A DNA stretch of 64,000 nucleotides from Bacteroidota bacterium. Its GTDB lineage: Bacteria; Bacteroidota; Ignavibacteria; Ignavibacteriales; Ignavibacteriaceae. Location: assembly GCA_022708025.1 (NCBI GenBank), contig JAKIZM010000005.1:1-64000 (forward strand), written 5' to 3'. Shown here piece by piece: positions 46,494 to 55,339 of this stretch. The notes beneath the pieces are model-generated. The model saw only the letters and a program-made list of their open reading frames with translations, did not search any database and was not told the origin of the DNA. Each line of letters starts with the position of its first letter. Positions within the stretch are counted from its first letter, which is position 1. The translations under genes were made by a program, and so were the position numbers.

Positions 46494-47684
46494 TTAGATA
46501 AGACCTAATTCCTTACCTGTTATTTCAAAAATACTTATTATTTCATCAAGATGTTCCTTTTCATGAGTTGCCATATAGCTTGTTCTCATCATTTGCCTTC
46601 CGGCTGGTACTCCCGGTGAGATAAACACATTTACAAAAACTCCTCTGTCATAAAGTTTGCGCCACATCTGGAATGCAAGTGCATCATCACCAACAATAAC
46701 AGGAACAATAGCTGTTCTTCCGTCAATAACATTAAAACCTTTTTCCTTAAGATTTTTTCTCATATAATTTGCATTATCAATCAGCATATTAACACGATAT
46801 GGTTCAGCTTCCAGAATATCTAATGCAGCTAATGCGGATGCTACAGATGCAGGAGTTGGAGAAGCACTGAATATCAATGCCGGTGAAAAATGTTTTAAAT
46901 AATTAATCACTCTTTCAGCGCCGGCAACAAATCCGCCTAATGATGCAAATGTTTTACTGAATGTACCCATTGTAAGGTCTACTTCTTTTTCAAGATTAAA
47001 CTCACTGGCTGTACCTCTTCCACCTTTACCTATAACTCCGACTGAATGTGCATCATCAATCATTACTCTTGCGTTATATTTTTTAGCAATCTTTATTAAA
47101 TGCGGCAGATCAACAATTTCTCCTCCGGTGCTGAAAACTCCGTCAGATACAATTAATTTTCCAGCATCTGCAGGTAGCTTTGAAATTGTTTTTTTAAGAT
47201 CCTCCATATCATTATGCTTATAACGCGCAAGTCCGCCTAAAGCACCTTTTGCCATTAAGGTTCCGGCAACAATACAAGCATGGTTATCTTTGTCTGAGAT
47301 AACAAAATCATTTCTTTGAACTAATGTAGGAATTACTCCTTGAGCAGATTGATAACCGGTACTGAAAAGTAAAACTGCTTCGACGTTAAAAAACTTTGCC
47401 AGTCTTGATTCAAGTTCAATATGTAAATCAAGTGTGCCGGTAAGATAACGTGATCCGGAGCAGCCGGTTCCATATTTTTCAACAGCTTTGATAGCTGCTT
47501 CCTTAACATGCGGATGTCCGGTTAAACCCAAATAATTATTTGAGCCAGCCATTATTATTCTTTTACCTTCTATCTGAACTACCGGTCCTTCATTTTCTTC
47601 AATAGGTCTGAAGTATGGATAAACACCCATCGCTTTGACCTCATCAGCTCTGGTAAACTCGTAACATTTTTTAAAAAGATCCAA
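46494..47684 (-). CDS. spt: Serine palmitoyltransferase (alpha-oxoamine synthase)
   Basis: This 396-aa PLP enzyme condenses serine with a fatty acyl thioester to 3-ketosphinganine, the first step of sphingolipid synthesis. The start resembles the Bacteroidota SPT ([14 protein letters not shown]), with [34 protein letters not shown] and [15 protein letters not shown]. The PLP Lys is in [12 protein letters not shown]. 2-Amino-3-ketobutyrate CoA ligase is a close relative and the alternative, but the GVYPYFR block and the flanking reductase and acyltransferase genes favour SPT. Start ATG at 47684; GGAGG lies just upstream (minus strand). Confidence 0.85.
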   Translation of the reverse strand: MDLFKKCYEFTRADEVKAMGVYPYFRPIEENEGPVVQIEGKRIIMAGSNNYLGLTGHPHVKEAAIKAVEKYGTGCSGSRYLTGTLDLHIELESRLAKFFNVEAVLLFSTGYQSAQGVIPTLVQRNDFVISDKDNHACIVAGTLMAKGALGGLARYKHNDMEDLKKTISKLPADAGKLIVSDGVFSTGGEIVDLPHLIKIAKKYNARVMIDDAHSVGVIGKGGRGTASEFNLEKEVDLTMGTFSKTFASLGGFVAGAERVINYLKHFSPALIFSASPTPASVASALAALDILEAEPYRVNMLIDNANYMRKNLKEKGFNVIDGRTAIVPVIVGDDALAFQMWRKLYDRGVFVNVFISPGVPAGRQMMRTSYMATHEKEHLDEIISIFEITGKELGLI

Positions 47685-47790
47685 AAATTCCTCCTGGGTT
47701 TGAAAGGATTAACTAAAAGTGATTCGACTTTTTATTAAATTGCAAAGAAAATTTATCATTAAATAGACTTAAAAACAAATAAACATCATT

Positions 47791-48783
47791 ATGCAGGATA
47801 AACAAATAGCAGTAGTTACAGGTGCAAATGGCTTTGTTGGAAGCCATCTTGTAGATAATCTTTTGAGTAAGGGATTGACAGTAAGATGTATAGTAAGAGA
47901 ATCAAGTAATCTGAGATGGCTTGAAGGAAAAAATGTTGAACTATTTAAAACAGGATTATTAGATAAGGAAGGATTAAGAAAAGCATTTAACAATGCTGAT
48001 TATATTTTTCATGTAGCTGGTGTTGTTAAATCCAAATCTAAAGAAGGCTATTTTAAAGGTAATGTGGATACAACAAGATCACTTCTGGAAGTTGCATTAG
48101 AATTCAAATCGAACTTAAAAAGGTTTTTAGTTGTCAGCAGCCAAACGGTTACAGGTCCATCAACAAAAGATAAGCCGGTTGATGAAAATACAGTTCCGGT
48201 TCCCATTACAACTTATGGAAAAAGTAAATATGAAGAAGAAAAACTCGTCTTATCTTATAAGGATAAATTACCAATAACAATTTGCAGGGCACCTGCTGTT
48301 TATGGTGAACGTGATACGGAAATATTTATTTATTTCCAGACATTCAGTAAAGGAATAACCACAACAATTGGCTTTAAAAAGAAAGAGCTGAGTCTTATTC
48401 ATGCTGCTGACTTAGTCGAAGGGTTCTATCTTGCAGCAATAAATGAAAAGGCTAAAGGAGAAATTTATTTTATCGGTTCGGAAAAATTTTATACCTGGCA
48501 GGAAATAAATTCAATAACATCAAAAGTTCTGAATAAAAAAGCGTTGGTAATAATAGTTCCTCATTTCTTGGTTTTTACAATAGCAGCTATAGCACAATTT
48601 TTTGCAATGTTCAGTAAAAATCCCGCAACATTAAATATCGAAAAAGCAAAAGATCTTACACAACAATACTGGACTTGTGATACTTCCAAAGCAGTAAGAG
48701 ATTTAGGTTACAAACAAAAAATTTCTGCTGAAGAAGGTATTAGAAGGACTATAGATTGGTATAAAAAAATGAAATGGTTTTAA
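47791..48783 (+). CDS. NAD-dependent epimerase/dehydratase-type protein, candidate ceramide reductase
   Basis: This 330-aa extended short-chain dehydrogenase has the Rossmann motif TGANGFVGSHL (residues 10-20) and the catalytic YGKSK. The C-terminal half has a hydrophobic stretch (LVIIVPHFLVFTIAAIAQFF), as in 3-beta-HSD-like enzymes acting on lipids. It is divergent from spt (106 nt apart). In bacteria with sphingolipids such a reductase (CerR) reduces the 3-keto group after N-acylation. That role is inferred from context. Confidence 0.8.
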   Translation: MQDKQIAVVTGANGFVGSHLVDNLLSKGLTVRCIVRESSNLRWLEGKNVELFKTGLLDKEGLRKAFNNADYIFHVAGVVKSKSKEGYFKGNVDTTRSLLEVALEFKSNLKRFLVVSSQTVTGPSTKDKPVDENTVPVPITTYGKSKYEEEKLVLSYKDKLPITICRAPAVYGERDTEIFIYFQTFSKGITTTIGFKKKELSLIHAADLVEGFYLAAINEKAKGEIYFIGSEKFYTWQEINSITSKVLNKKALVIIVPHFLVFTIAAIAQFFAMFSKNPATLNIEKAKDLTQQYWTCDTSKAVRDLGYKQKISAEEGIRRTIDWYKKMKWF

Positions 48784-49199
48784 TTATTCTTAGCGCCTTC
48801 TTCAATCCATTTTTTAACTCCACGGATTTGTTCAATTGTTAGTGGTTTTGCATAACCAACAGGCGGCATTGGCGGAAAAGGCGGTCTTGCTTCAATTGTC
48901 CAGACTAACTTACTCAAATCAGGCTCACGCGGAAAAACTATAGTAGGATCTGCTGTAACACCTGAATAAGTAGAAAGATCCAATCCTTTTGACGGATTAG
49001 GTTGAGCATGGCATCCTGAAAAAGCACATTTTACTTGTAAGATCGGATAAATATTTTCAGCAAAACTGATATTTGATTGGGGGATTGGTTTAGAATCAAC
49101 ATCATCAACTGTTAACGTATCATCACACGAAATAAGTATGAATGAAGAGATTAATAAAATCAAGAATCTTAAAATATTATTTATGTTCAGATTATTCAT
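48780..49199 (-). CDS. Lipoprotein with CX4CH heme-like motif
   Basis: This 139-aa protein has a lipoprotein signal (ILLISSFILISC) with the lipobox Cys near residue 25. VKCAFSGCHAQ contains CAFSGCH, a CX4CH pattern, followed by PPFPPMPP and a C-terminal helix (TIEQIRGVKKWIEEG) much like a small cytochrome c. It may be a variant heme c lipoprotein. It is convergent with the dehydrogenase gene (4-nt overlap). A TAnnTTTG match on the minus strand (49239-49246) could be its promoter, but lacks a -33 box. Confidence 0.7.
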   Translation of the reverse strand: MNNLNINNILRFLILLISSFILISCDDTLTVDDVDSKPIPQSNISFAENIYPILQVKCAFSGCHAQPNPSKGLDLSTYSGVTADPTIVFPREPDLSKLVWTIEARPPFPPMPPVGYAKPLTIEQIRGVKKWIEEGAKNN

Positions 49200-49374
49200 A
49201 AATGCTAAAATAACTTAAAAATATTTAATGAATTTGACCAAATATAAAAATGAAAAAATCAATCTCTAAAATTCTGGTATTAAGAATTGTTATTCTAATT
49301 TAACCTTTCTATCTTAATAACAAGAATTTAGGAAATTTTCATACATAAGTTTTGTATTCTGATTCATAATAAAA

Positions 49375-49440
49375 GGGGCTATAGCTCAGCTGGGAGAGCG
49401 TCCCGATTGTATCGGGAAGGTCATCGGTTCACGGATAGAC
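49375..49440 (+). pseudogene. Decayed tRNA (tRNA-Thr-like, anticodon TGT)
   Basis: The first 26 bases are identical to the 5' end of the intact tRNA-Ala at 49491 (acceptor strand and D-arm). A complete anticodon arm follows (TCCCG-ATTGTAT-CGGGA, anticodon TGT). The T-arm is broken (ATCGGTTCACGGAT has no matching stem) and the 3' acceptor strand is lost. The result cannot fold into a tRNA. An assembly error is the alternative. Confidence 0.75.
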
Positions 49441-49490
49441 TATTTAAAAGAATCAATAAGATTTTATAGTATTAAGAATTTTAAAATTAT

Positions 49491-49563
<73 letters not shown>

Positions 49564-49567
49564 CTTT

Positions 49568-49592
49568 AACCCACTAGTAGTGGGTTTTTTTA
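49568..49592 (+). terminator. Terminator after tRNA-Ala
   Basis: AACCCACT-AGT-AGTGGGTT is an 8-bp perfect stem with a 3-nt loop, directly followed by T residues. It starts 5 nt after the tRNA-Ala end. Confidence 0.9.
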
Positions 49593-49603
49593 TGGTAATA
49601 GCA

Positions 49604-49632
49604 TTGATGTTCTAAAACAATTCTTATATTTG
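49604..49632 (+). promoter_or_regulatory. Promoter for the MATE transporter gene
   Basis: TTG at 49604-49606 and TATATTTG at 49625-49632 are separated by 18 nt, close to the Bacteroidota optimum. The predicted transcript start falls within a few bases of the ATG at 49639, so the mRNA may be leaderless or nearly so. Confidence 0.55.
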
Positions 49633-49638
49633 TGTTGA

Positions 49639-51003
49639 ATGAATTTATTACCCGTTAATAATTATTATAAAAAAATACTTCGTGTTTCACTGCCTGCTAT
49701 AGCAGGACTTTCAACACAGATGGTTGTTTCTTTAGTTGATTCAGCTATGGTTGGAAGATTGGAAGAAACAACTTATGCACTTGCTGCTATGGGTATTGGG
49801 GTTCTAGCAACCTGGGCACTTGTCAGCTTTTTTTCAAGTTTGGCAACCGGAACTCACGTAATTGTTGCCCGCAGATTTGGTCAGGCAAATTATTTAGAAT
49901 GTGGAAATACTTTAAATAACTCACTTATTATCTCATTTAGTATCGGAATAGTTGTTACAATAATTGGTGATTATTTTGCTTCTACAATTGCTAACTTTTT
50001 TGCAAGCGATGATCTGGTAGCCAAGTATGCTGCTGATTATCTTTTCTTCAGATTTCTGGGAATACCTTTTTTTCTTATCTCTGTTTCTTTCCGTGGCTTT
50101 TTCTTTGGTATTGGTAAAACCAAGATATTTATGATCTCCGGAATTTTTACAAATTTCTTCAATATTATTTTTAATTATATTTTTATATACGGTGAATTTG
50201 GAATGCCAAGAATGGGGCTTGCAGGAGCCGGTTTAGGTTCTACACTTGCAACTTTCATCGATGTTATGTTTTATCTGATAATAATTCTTTTACCAGAGTA
50301 CCGAAAACGCTATCAAAATTTTAAATACTTTAAAGTTGATACTGAGATAATCAAAGGAATATTTAAAATTTCTTTACCGGTTTCTTTCCAGAATGTTTTT
50401 GTATTAATAGGGTTTTTAAGTTTTGTATCAATTACCGGAGTAATCGGAACAAAAGAACAGGCGGCAACTCAGGCAATTATTTCAACATTATTTATGTCCT
50501 TTTTACCGCTATTTGGATTCGGAGCAGCAGTTCAGACACTTGTAGGTAATAATCTTGGTGCAAAAAAATATCAACTTGCAAAGCTTTATGGATTTGAGAC
50601 CGTTAAAGTTGCTACGATTTTTACAATTATTTTAGGAATTATTTTTGTTACAATTCCACAATATGTTCTTTTAATTATTACAAATGATTGGGGAATTATT
50701 GAAATGGCAAAACCTGCTTTAAGAATAGCCGGTGTAACACAAGTATTTTATGCTACTGGTGTTGTATTAGCTAATGCATTACAAGCAGCCGGCAGAACGG
50801 TATTTGTGATGACAGCTGAGATGGTTACTAATCTTTTAATCTTTGTACCATTAGCATATTTTTTAGGTGTTGTACTGGACTTTGGATTAACGGGTGCCTG
50901 GATGGCATTGCCAGGTTATATTATTATTTATTCTGTTGCGGTATTTCTAAGATTTAATTCGAAAAACTGGAATACGACTATTCCGATAAATCTGGAGAAT
51001 TAG
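49639..51003 (+). CDS. MATE-family multidrug/toxin exporter
   Basis: This 454-aa protein has 12 hydrophobic helices in two related halves. The first opens with SLPAIAGLSTQMVVSLVDSAMVGR, the second with SLPVSFQNVFVLIGFLSF. GFGAAVQTLVGNNLGAKK is the family hallmark in the second half. It exports cationic compounds by Na+ or H+ antiport. No ribosome site is seen, which fits a leaderless mRNA. Confidence 0.93.
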   Translation: MNLLPVNNYYKKILRVSLPAIAGLSTQMVVSLVDSAMVGRLEETTYALAAMGIGVLATWALVSFFSSLATGTHVIVARRFGQANYLECGNTLNNSLIISFSIGIVVTIIGDYFASTIANFFASDDLVAKYAADYLFFRFLGIPFFLISVSFRGFFFGIGKTKIFMISGIFTNFFNIIFNYIFIYGEFGMPRMGLAGAGLGSTLATFIDVMFYLIIILLPEYRKRYQNFKYFKVDTEIIKGIFKISLPVSFQNVFVLIGFLSFVSITGVIGTKEQAATQAIISTLFMSFLPLFGFGAAVQTLVGNNLGAKKYQLAKLYGFETVKVATIFTIILGIIFVTIPQYVLLIITNDWGIIEMAKPALRIAGVTQVFYATGVVLANALQAAGRTVFVMTAEMVTNLLIFVPLAYFLGVVLDFGLTGAWMALPGYIIIYSVAVFLRFNSKNWNTTIPINLEN

Positions 51004-51114
51004 TTTTTAACTTAAAATTCGGATTGAGTCCGCTTTATTGCTCAAACGGACATATATTGATTGAGGATTATTTTTGTAAAAATACTTGACAATCTTAACT
51101 AATGGGAATATATT

Positions 51115-51519
51115 TTGACTGTGAAAACAAAATCTTCAATAATATTTGTAGTTTTACTTCTGATTGCCACTGTTTATGGCGGTGCATTTATTCAGTATTT
51201 TCAGGGTAAAAGCGAATCAGATAACATAAAACTTGAATGGCAAACCGGTGAAGAGAATAATCTTCAAAAGTTTGTTATCGAACGAAAAACTCCTCAAAGT
51301 AGTTTTGCTGAAATTGGAATAGTTACTCCCAAGGGAAGCAATTCATATTACTCATTTATTGATCAGAACACTTATAAAACAAATGACCTTATTTTTATTT
51401 ATCGTCTAAAGATTGTTGACAATAATGGTCAGGTTACATATTCCAACGAAACCACTGTCTCTCATAGCATTTCAGGTGTAAAAAGAACCTGGGGCAGTAT
51501 TAAGGCTATGTTCAGATAA
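51115..51519 (+). CDS. Small membrane-anchored protein with fibronectin-like fold, function unknown
   Basis: This 134-aa protein has an N-terminal anchor or signal (IIFVVLLLIATVYGGAFI) and about 90 residues resembling the FN3-like modules of surface proteins of Bacteroidota (LEWQTGEENNLQKFVIER, then YRLKIVDNNGQVTYS). No sorting domain follows. The TTG at 51115 has GGGA at 51104-51107; a GTG at 51121 is an alternative. It is 3 nt ahead of the SpoIID gene and may be co-transcribed. Confidence 0.65.
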   Translation: MTVKTKSSIIFVVLLLIATVYGGAFIQYFQGKSESDNIKLEWQTGEENNLQKFVIERKTPQSSFAEIGIVTPKGSNSYYSFIDQNTYKTNDLIFIYRLKIVDNNGQVTYSNETTVSHSISGVKRTWGSIKAMFR

Positions 51520-51522
51520 TTT

Positions 51523-52797
51523 GTGAAGTTTTACTCTCTGTTTTCTTTCCTGCTAAATTCAGTCTTCAATAAAAATTTCTATATCAAGCTCATTATTCAT
51601 TTCTTCTTTATTTTCTTTATTTCCTGTTCATCTACTAAAAGAATTTATGATGATAATTCATCATATAATTTTGATTCATTCCTTGTTCGTGTATTGGTAA
51701 ATGAAAATCCGGACAATTTATCGCTAGTTGTTAAAGATAAAATTTATTTGTCAGATGAATCTGGAATTATAGCGGAGGTAAAAAGCGGCAATGTATTAAA
51801 CTTTTCTTTATCTGACGAAAATATAAAACTTGTAATTGCAGGCAGGTCCTTTGTATCAAATATCTTTTTTATTGAATCAGCAACAGATAATAAAATTTTA
51901 CAAGTTGATGAGAAAAAATACCGGGGTAAACTAAAAGTATTTAATTTGAATAATGGAATTAAGATTGTTAATGAGTTGAAGATTGAAGATTATGTAAAAG
52001 GAGTTATGACCCGTGAAATGCCTGTTGGAAAGGGAAGTGATAATTATAATGCACTGAAAGCATTTTCAATTTGTATAAGAACTTATGCTTTCAATCGAAT
52101 GGCACAAAAAAGGGATTCATTCGATCTTTTTCCCGATACCAGGGATCAGGTTTATGGCGGAGTTATTTCTGAAACAGATTACACCAATCAGATTGTGGAT
52201 GAAACAGCCGGACAAATATTATCTTTTGATGATAAACCAGCTCAGATATTTTATCACTCTACTTGCGGCGGATATACAGAAGATGTGCAAAATGTATTTA
52301 ATTCCGGACCAATACCTTATCTGATAAGTATCAGTGATGGAAATGATCCATATTGCAAAATATCTCCAAGATATGAATGGTCAGAAAAATATCCAGAAGC
52401 TCTTTTTATTAACCGGCTTTTTGCTGCCGGGTTATTGGATAATTCAGATTATTCAATCAAAAATATTTCAGTTGAATCAAGATTTGAATCTGGAAGAGTA
52501 AATGAATTAAAAATAAATTTGATAAACACTGTTGGTCAGATGAAGAATATTTCTTTATTCAGTAACAATATCAGAAGTGTTATCAAGACAGCCGATGGAA
52601 ACTCAATATTAAGAAGCACTATGTTCAACATTTCTTTAGATTCAAAAAAAAATGTTTTGATAGGTGGAAAAGGTTTTGGGCATGGTGTCGGTATGTGTCA
52701 ATGGGGAGCTATTGGGCAATCGAAACAGGGAATAAGTTATAAAGAAATTTTAAACCACTATTATCCGGGAACAAAAATTATTTTAATTAATGATTAA
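51523..52797 (+). CDS. SpoIID/LytB-domain lipoprotein
   Basis: This 424-aa protein has a lipoprotein signal (FFFIFFISC, Cys near residue 36) and a SpoIID/LytB domain. Signatures are LKIEDYVKGVMTREMP, NALKAFSICIRTYA, the HSTCGGYTEDV segment, and GKGFGHGVGMCQWGA near the end. SpoIID is a peptidoglycan lytic transglycosylase acting on denuded glycan strands; relatives in non-sporulating bacteria likely bind or cut septal wall. The start is GTG at 51523. It overlaps maf by 8 nt. Confidence 0.9.
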   Translation: MKFYSLFSFLLNSVFNKNFYIKLIIHFFFIFFISCSSTKRIYDDNSSYNFDSFLVRVLVNENPDNLSLVVKDKIYLSDESGIIAEVKSGNVLNFSLSDENIKLVIAGRSFVSNIFFIESATDNKILQVDEKKYRGKLKVFNLNNGIKIVNELKIEDYVKGVMTREMPVGKGSDNYNALKAFSICIRTYAFNRMAQKRDSFDLFPDTRDQVYGGVISETDYTNQIVDETAGQILSFDDKPAQIFYHSTCGGYTEDVQNVFNSGPIPYLISISDGNDPYCKISPRYEWSEKYPEALFINRLFAAGLLDNSDYSIKNISVESRFESGRVNELKINLINTVGQMKNISLFSNNIRSVIKTADGNSILRSTMFNISLDSKKNVLIGGKGFGHGVGMCQWGAIGQSKQGISYKEILNHYYPGTKIILIND

Positions 52798-53368
52798 TTC
52801 TAAAACTCAAATTTATCTCGCTTCAAAATCTCCCAGAAGACGAAAACTATTGAAGCAATTAAATCTTAAATTCAAATCATTCGGTATTGATATAGATGAA
52901 ACTGTAAAAAGAAATGAAAACCCTTCCAATGCTGTTGTCAGGCTTTCAAGAGAAAAATTAGAAATTGCAAAACGGAAAAAACTTAATGGAATAATAATTA
53001 CCGCTGATACAATTGTTGTTTTAGGAAAGAAAATTTTAGGAAAACCCAAAAATGAAAAAGATGCATTTGATATATTAAAATTGCTGAGCGGACGCACTCA
53101 TATAGTTTATACAGGTTTCTCTGTCTATAATTCAATCAATCAAAAAACAATTTCTGAATATGAAAAAACTGAAGTTACTTTTCGTAAACTTTCTGATCAG
53201 GAAATTCTTGAATATATTGCATCAGGCAGTCCAATGGATAAAGCCGGTGCTTATGGAATACAGGATGATTTTGGCGCTGTGTTTATTAAAAAGATCAACG
53301 GATGTTATTATAATGTAGTTGGTTTACCTTTGGCAAAATTATATCATGCATTATTAAGGATCCTTTAA
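52790..53368 (+). CDS. maf: Maf-family nucleotide pyrophosphatase
   Basis: This 192-aa Maf protein has LASKSPRRRKLLKQL at the start, the catalytic Asp in ITADTIVVL, and the GKPKNEKDAFDILKLLSGRTH block. SPMDKAGAYGIQDDFGAVF is the C-terminal signature. Maf enzymes hydrolyse non-canonical or canonical nucleoside triphosphates (dTTP/UTP-type when the Gln/Lys pair is kept). It overlaps the next gene by 1 nt (TAATG). Confidence 0.94.
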   Translation: MINSKTQIYLASKSPRRRKLLKQLNLKFKSFGIDIDETVKRNENPSNAVVRLSREKLEIAKRKKLNGIIITADTIVVLGKKILGKPKNEKDAFDILKLLSGRTHIVYTGFSVYNSINQKTISEYEKTEVTFRKLSDQEILEYIASGSPMDKAGAYGIQDDFGAVFIKKINGCYYNVVGLPLAKLYHALLRIL

Positions 53369-54324
53369 TGCTTAAACTGCTGCACAAGAAAATTTTATTA
53401 TCCATTGCTCTTGCTGCAATTATCTATCTTGCTTTTATTATCTATGCTGATTATCAGAAGATTATTCAGTCTTTCAGCAGATTTAATTGGTGGTTAATGC
53501 CTGCTTTATTAGCTCTTTCACTTGGTAATTATTTTACCAGATTTTTGAAATGGCAGTATTACCTTAAACTAATTAAAGTAAGTCTGAAAATACTGGATTC
53601 ACTTGCAATATTTTTATCGGGATTAGTAATGAGTGTTACACCCGGTAAAATGGGAGAATTGTTAAAATCATATCTTGTAAAACAGGTTAATAGTACTTCT
53701 ATAAGTAAAACTGCACCAATAGTTTTTGCTGAAAGGATCACAGATTTTTTAGCTTTAACATTATTAGCAGTATTAGGTGCTTATTATTTTAATTACGGAA
53801 AAGTCATTGCTATAATAATTTTAGGGATAATAATAATTGGAATTATTATCCTGACTAATAGGAAAATATTTGAAATTATCATTCACCTTGCATCAAAGAT
53901 AAATTTTCTGAAAAAGCATGTGCAGAAAATTCAAAACATATATGATTCTTCTTCCACATTATTATCGATTTTTCCGCTTATAAGTATGACAATTCTGAGT
54001 GCATTCTCCTGGGGGCTAGAAGGTTTAGGCTACTATTTGGTTATTTCAAATTTCAATTCCGGTTTCAATTTGCTATGGTCATTATTTAGTTACAGTTTTG
54101 CAACAATTGTCGGTGCAATTTCAATGCTGCCCGGCGGATTAGGAGTAACAGAAGGTTCATTAACATTGATGTCTGTTCAACAAGGACTTTCGCAAAACGA
54201 TGCTACTGCATCAACATTTATCATCAGAGTAGTTACACTATGGTTTGCTGTTTTAATCGGGGCTATTGGATTGATGATTTATCAAAGAAAGTTTGGCAAA
54301 GAAATATCATTTGAAAATGATTGA
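53368..54324 (+). CDS. UPF0104 / LPG-synthase-TM flippase-like membrane protein
   Basis: This 318-aa protein has about eight membrane helices and the UPF0104 (AglD2-like) signatures TPGKMGELLKSYLVKQ and AISMLPGGLGVTEGSLTLM. Members are integral membrane proteins thought to move or modify lipids or glycolipids. It has no catalytic domain of the MprF kind fused to it. It overlaps maf by 1 nt. Confidence 0.85.
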   Translation: MLKLLHKKILLSIALAAIIYLAFIIYADYQKIIQSFSRFNWWLMPALLALSLGNYFTRFLKWQYYLKLIKVSLKILDSLAIFLSGLVMSVTPGKMGELLKSYLVKQVNSTSISKTAPIVFAERITDFLALTLLAVLGAYYFNYGKVIAIIILGIIIIGIIILTNRKIFEIIIHLASKINFLKKHVQKIQNIYDSSSTLLSIFPLISMTILSAFSWGLEGLGYYLVISNFNSGFNLLWSLFSYSFATIVGAISMLPGGLGVTEGSLTLMSVQQGLSQNDATASTFIIRVVTLWFAVLIGAIGLMIYQRKFGKEISFEND

Positions 54325-54348
54325 TTATTACTTGATTTATCAATCATT
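54316..54348 (+). repeat. Perfect 10-bp hairpin at the end of the flippase-like gene
   Basis: AATGATTGAT (54316-54325) is complementary to ATCAATCATT (54339-54348) with a 13-nt loop. The left arm contains the TGA stop. No T-run follows, so it may stabilise the 3' end or be a weak terminator. The rest of the gap up to 54486 contains no gene. Confidence 0.55.
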
Positions 54349-54486
54349 GGAAGAAGATACAGGGAATAAACATATAATTTTTAAAATTAACCAACGAAAT
54401 TGACACATAAACACCGCTTTTCCTTGATTTTACAAAGCCCTATTGATATATTTTGACAGGTAATTTTATAATGAAAGGAGTTTGAT

Positions 54487-54903
54487 ATGTCACGTGATAA
54501 TAATCTCGCCAAAGGTTTTTTAATTGGGTTTCTTGCTGGTGGAACTGTAGGTGCAATTGTTGCATTGCTAACAGCTCCGAAAAGCGGTAAAGAACTTAGG
54601 GCTGATATAAAATTGAAATCCGAAGAATATTTAGATGAGGCTGAAAAGTATCTTGCTGAAGCAAAAGACAAAGCAAGAGAACTGATCAATGAAGGCAAAA
54701 AGAAATCTGAAAGAATAATACTTGAGGCAAAAGCTAAATCAGAAGATATTTTGAAGGATGCAGAAAAGATTTTTAAAGATGCAAAAGTAAAAACAACAGA
54801 TGCCCTTCAAACAGGAAAAGAGAAAATTGAATCTGAAGCCGAAAGGATTAAATCTTCTGTTAAAGCAGGAATTGATGCATATAAAGAAGCAAAAAATTCG
54901 TAA
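54487..54903 (+). CDS. YtxH-domain protein
   Basis: This 138-aa protein has an N-terminal GFLAGGTVGAIVALLTAPKSGKELR, the YtxH signature with one membrane helix and the APxSGxxxR turn. A long Lys/Glu/Ala-rich coiled coil follows. YtxH proteins are general-stress related and membrane-tethered; function is poorly known. AAAGGAG at 54474-54480 is the ribosome site. The next gene follows after 9 nt. Confidence 0.88.
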   Translation: MSRDNNLAKGFLIGFLAGGTVGAIVALLTAPKSGKELRADIKLKSEEYLDEAEKYLAEAKDKARELINEGKKKSERIILEAKAKSEDILKDAEKIFKDAKVKTTDALQTGKEKIESEAERIKSSVKAGIDAYKEAKNS

Positions 54904-54912
54904 AGCACATTT

Positions 54913-55299
54913 ATGGATGTAGTACAAATCTTTACAGTAATATTAATTGCTTCTGCTTCTGCACTTTGTATTGCACTGATTTTCTATTTAAATAAAATAG
55001 TAAAATCAGTGCAGTCCGTTGATAAGAATATTAAAGAGCTTACAACCAACCTTAAGCCGCTTATTCAATCATCTCTTGAACTTTCCGAAAATTTAAGTCG
55101 CATAACATCTGATGCTAAAGAACAATTAAAAATTTCCAGATCAGTTATAAATGATGTAAGAGAGCGTGCTGATAAAATTCTGAATTTTGAAAGTAAAGTC
55201 CGAAATGGTATTGAGGATGCTGTTATGCCCTTAGTTAATAACTTAAATGCGATCGGAAAAGGAATTGATACATTTTGGAGAAGTTTTAAAAGAAAGTAA
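54913..55299 (+). CDS. DUF948-like membrane coiled-coil protein
   Basis: This 128-aa protein has one N-terminal helix (FTVILIASASALCIALIFYL) and a coiled coil (VKSVQSVDKNIKELTTNL), as in DUF948 proteins, which are often paired with YtxH proteins. The pairing supports co-function at the membrane, but no biochemical role is known to me. Confidence 0.8.
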   Translation: MDVVQIFTVILIASASALCIALIFYLNKIVKSVQSVDKNIKELTTNLKPLIQSSLELSENLSRITSDAKEQLKISRSVINDVRERADKILNFESKVRNGIEDAVMPLVNNLNAIGKGIDTFWRSFKRK

Positions 55300-55339
55300 T
55301 CGTTTTTATTCTCACCTTTAATTTATTAGGAGGAATCCC

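Noticed and set aside
46494-47684. Annotation of the PLP enzyme as 2-amino-3-ketobutyrate CoA ligase (kbl)
   Set aside because: No threonine dehydrogenase gene is adjacent, and the N-terminal GVYPYFR block and the lipid-type neighbours fit SPT better. The alternative is kept in the entry.
51085-51114. TTGACA and TATATT, 17 nt apart, like an E. coli sigma-70 promoter
   Set aside because: The -10 box directly abuts the TTG start and the other promoters here follow the Bacteroidota pattern; probably chance in AT-rich DNA.
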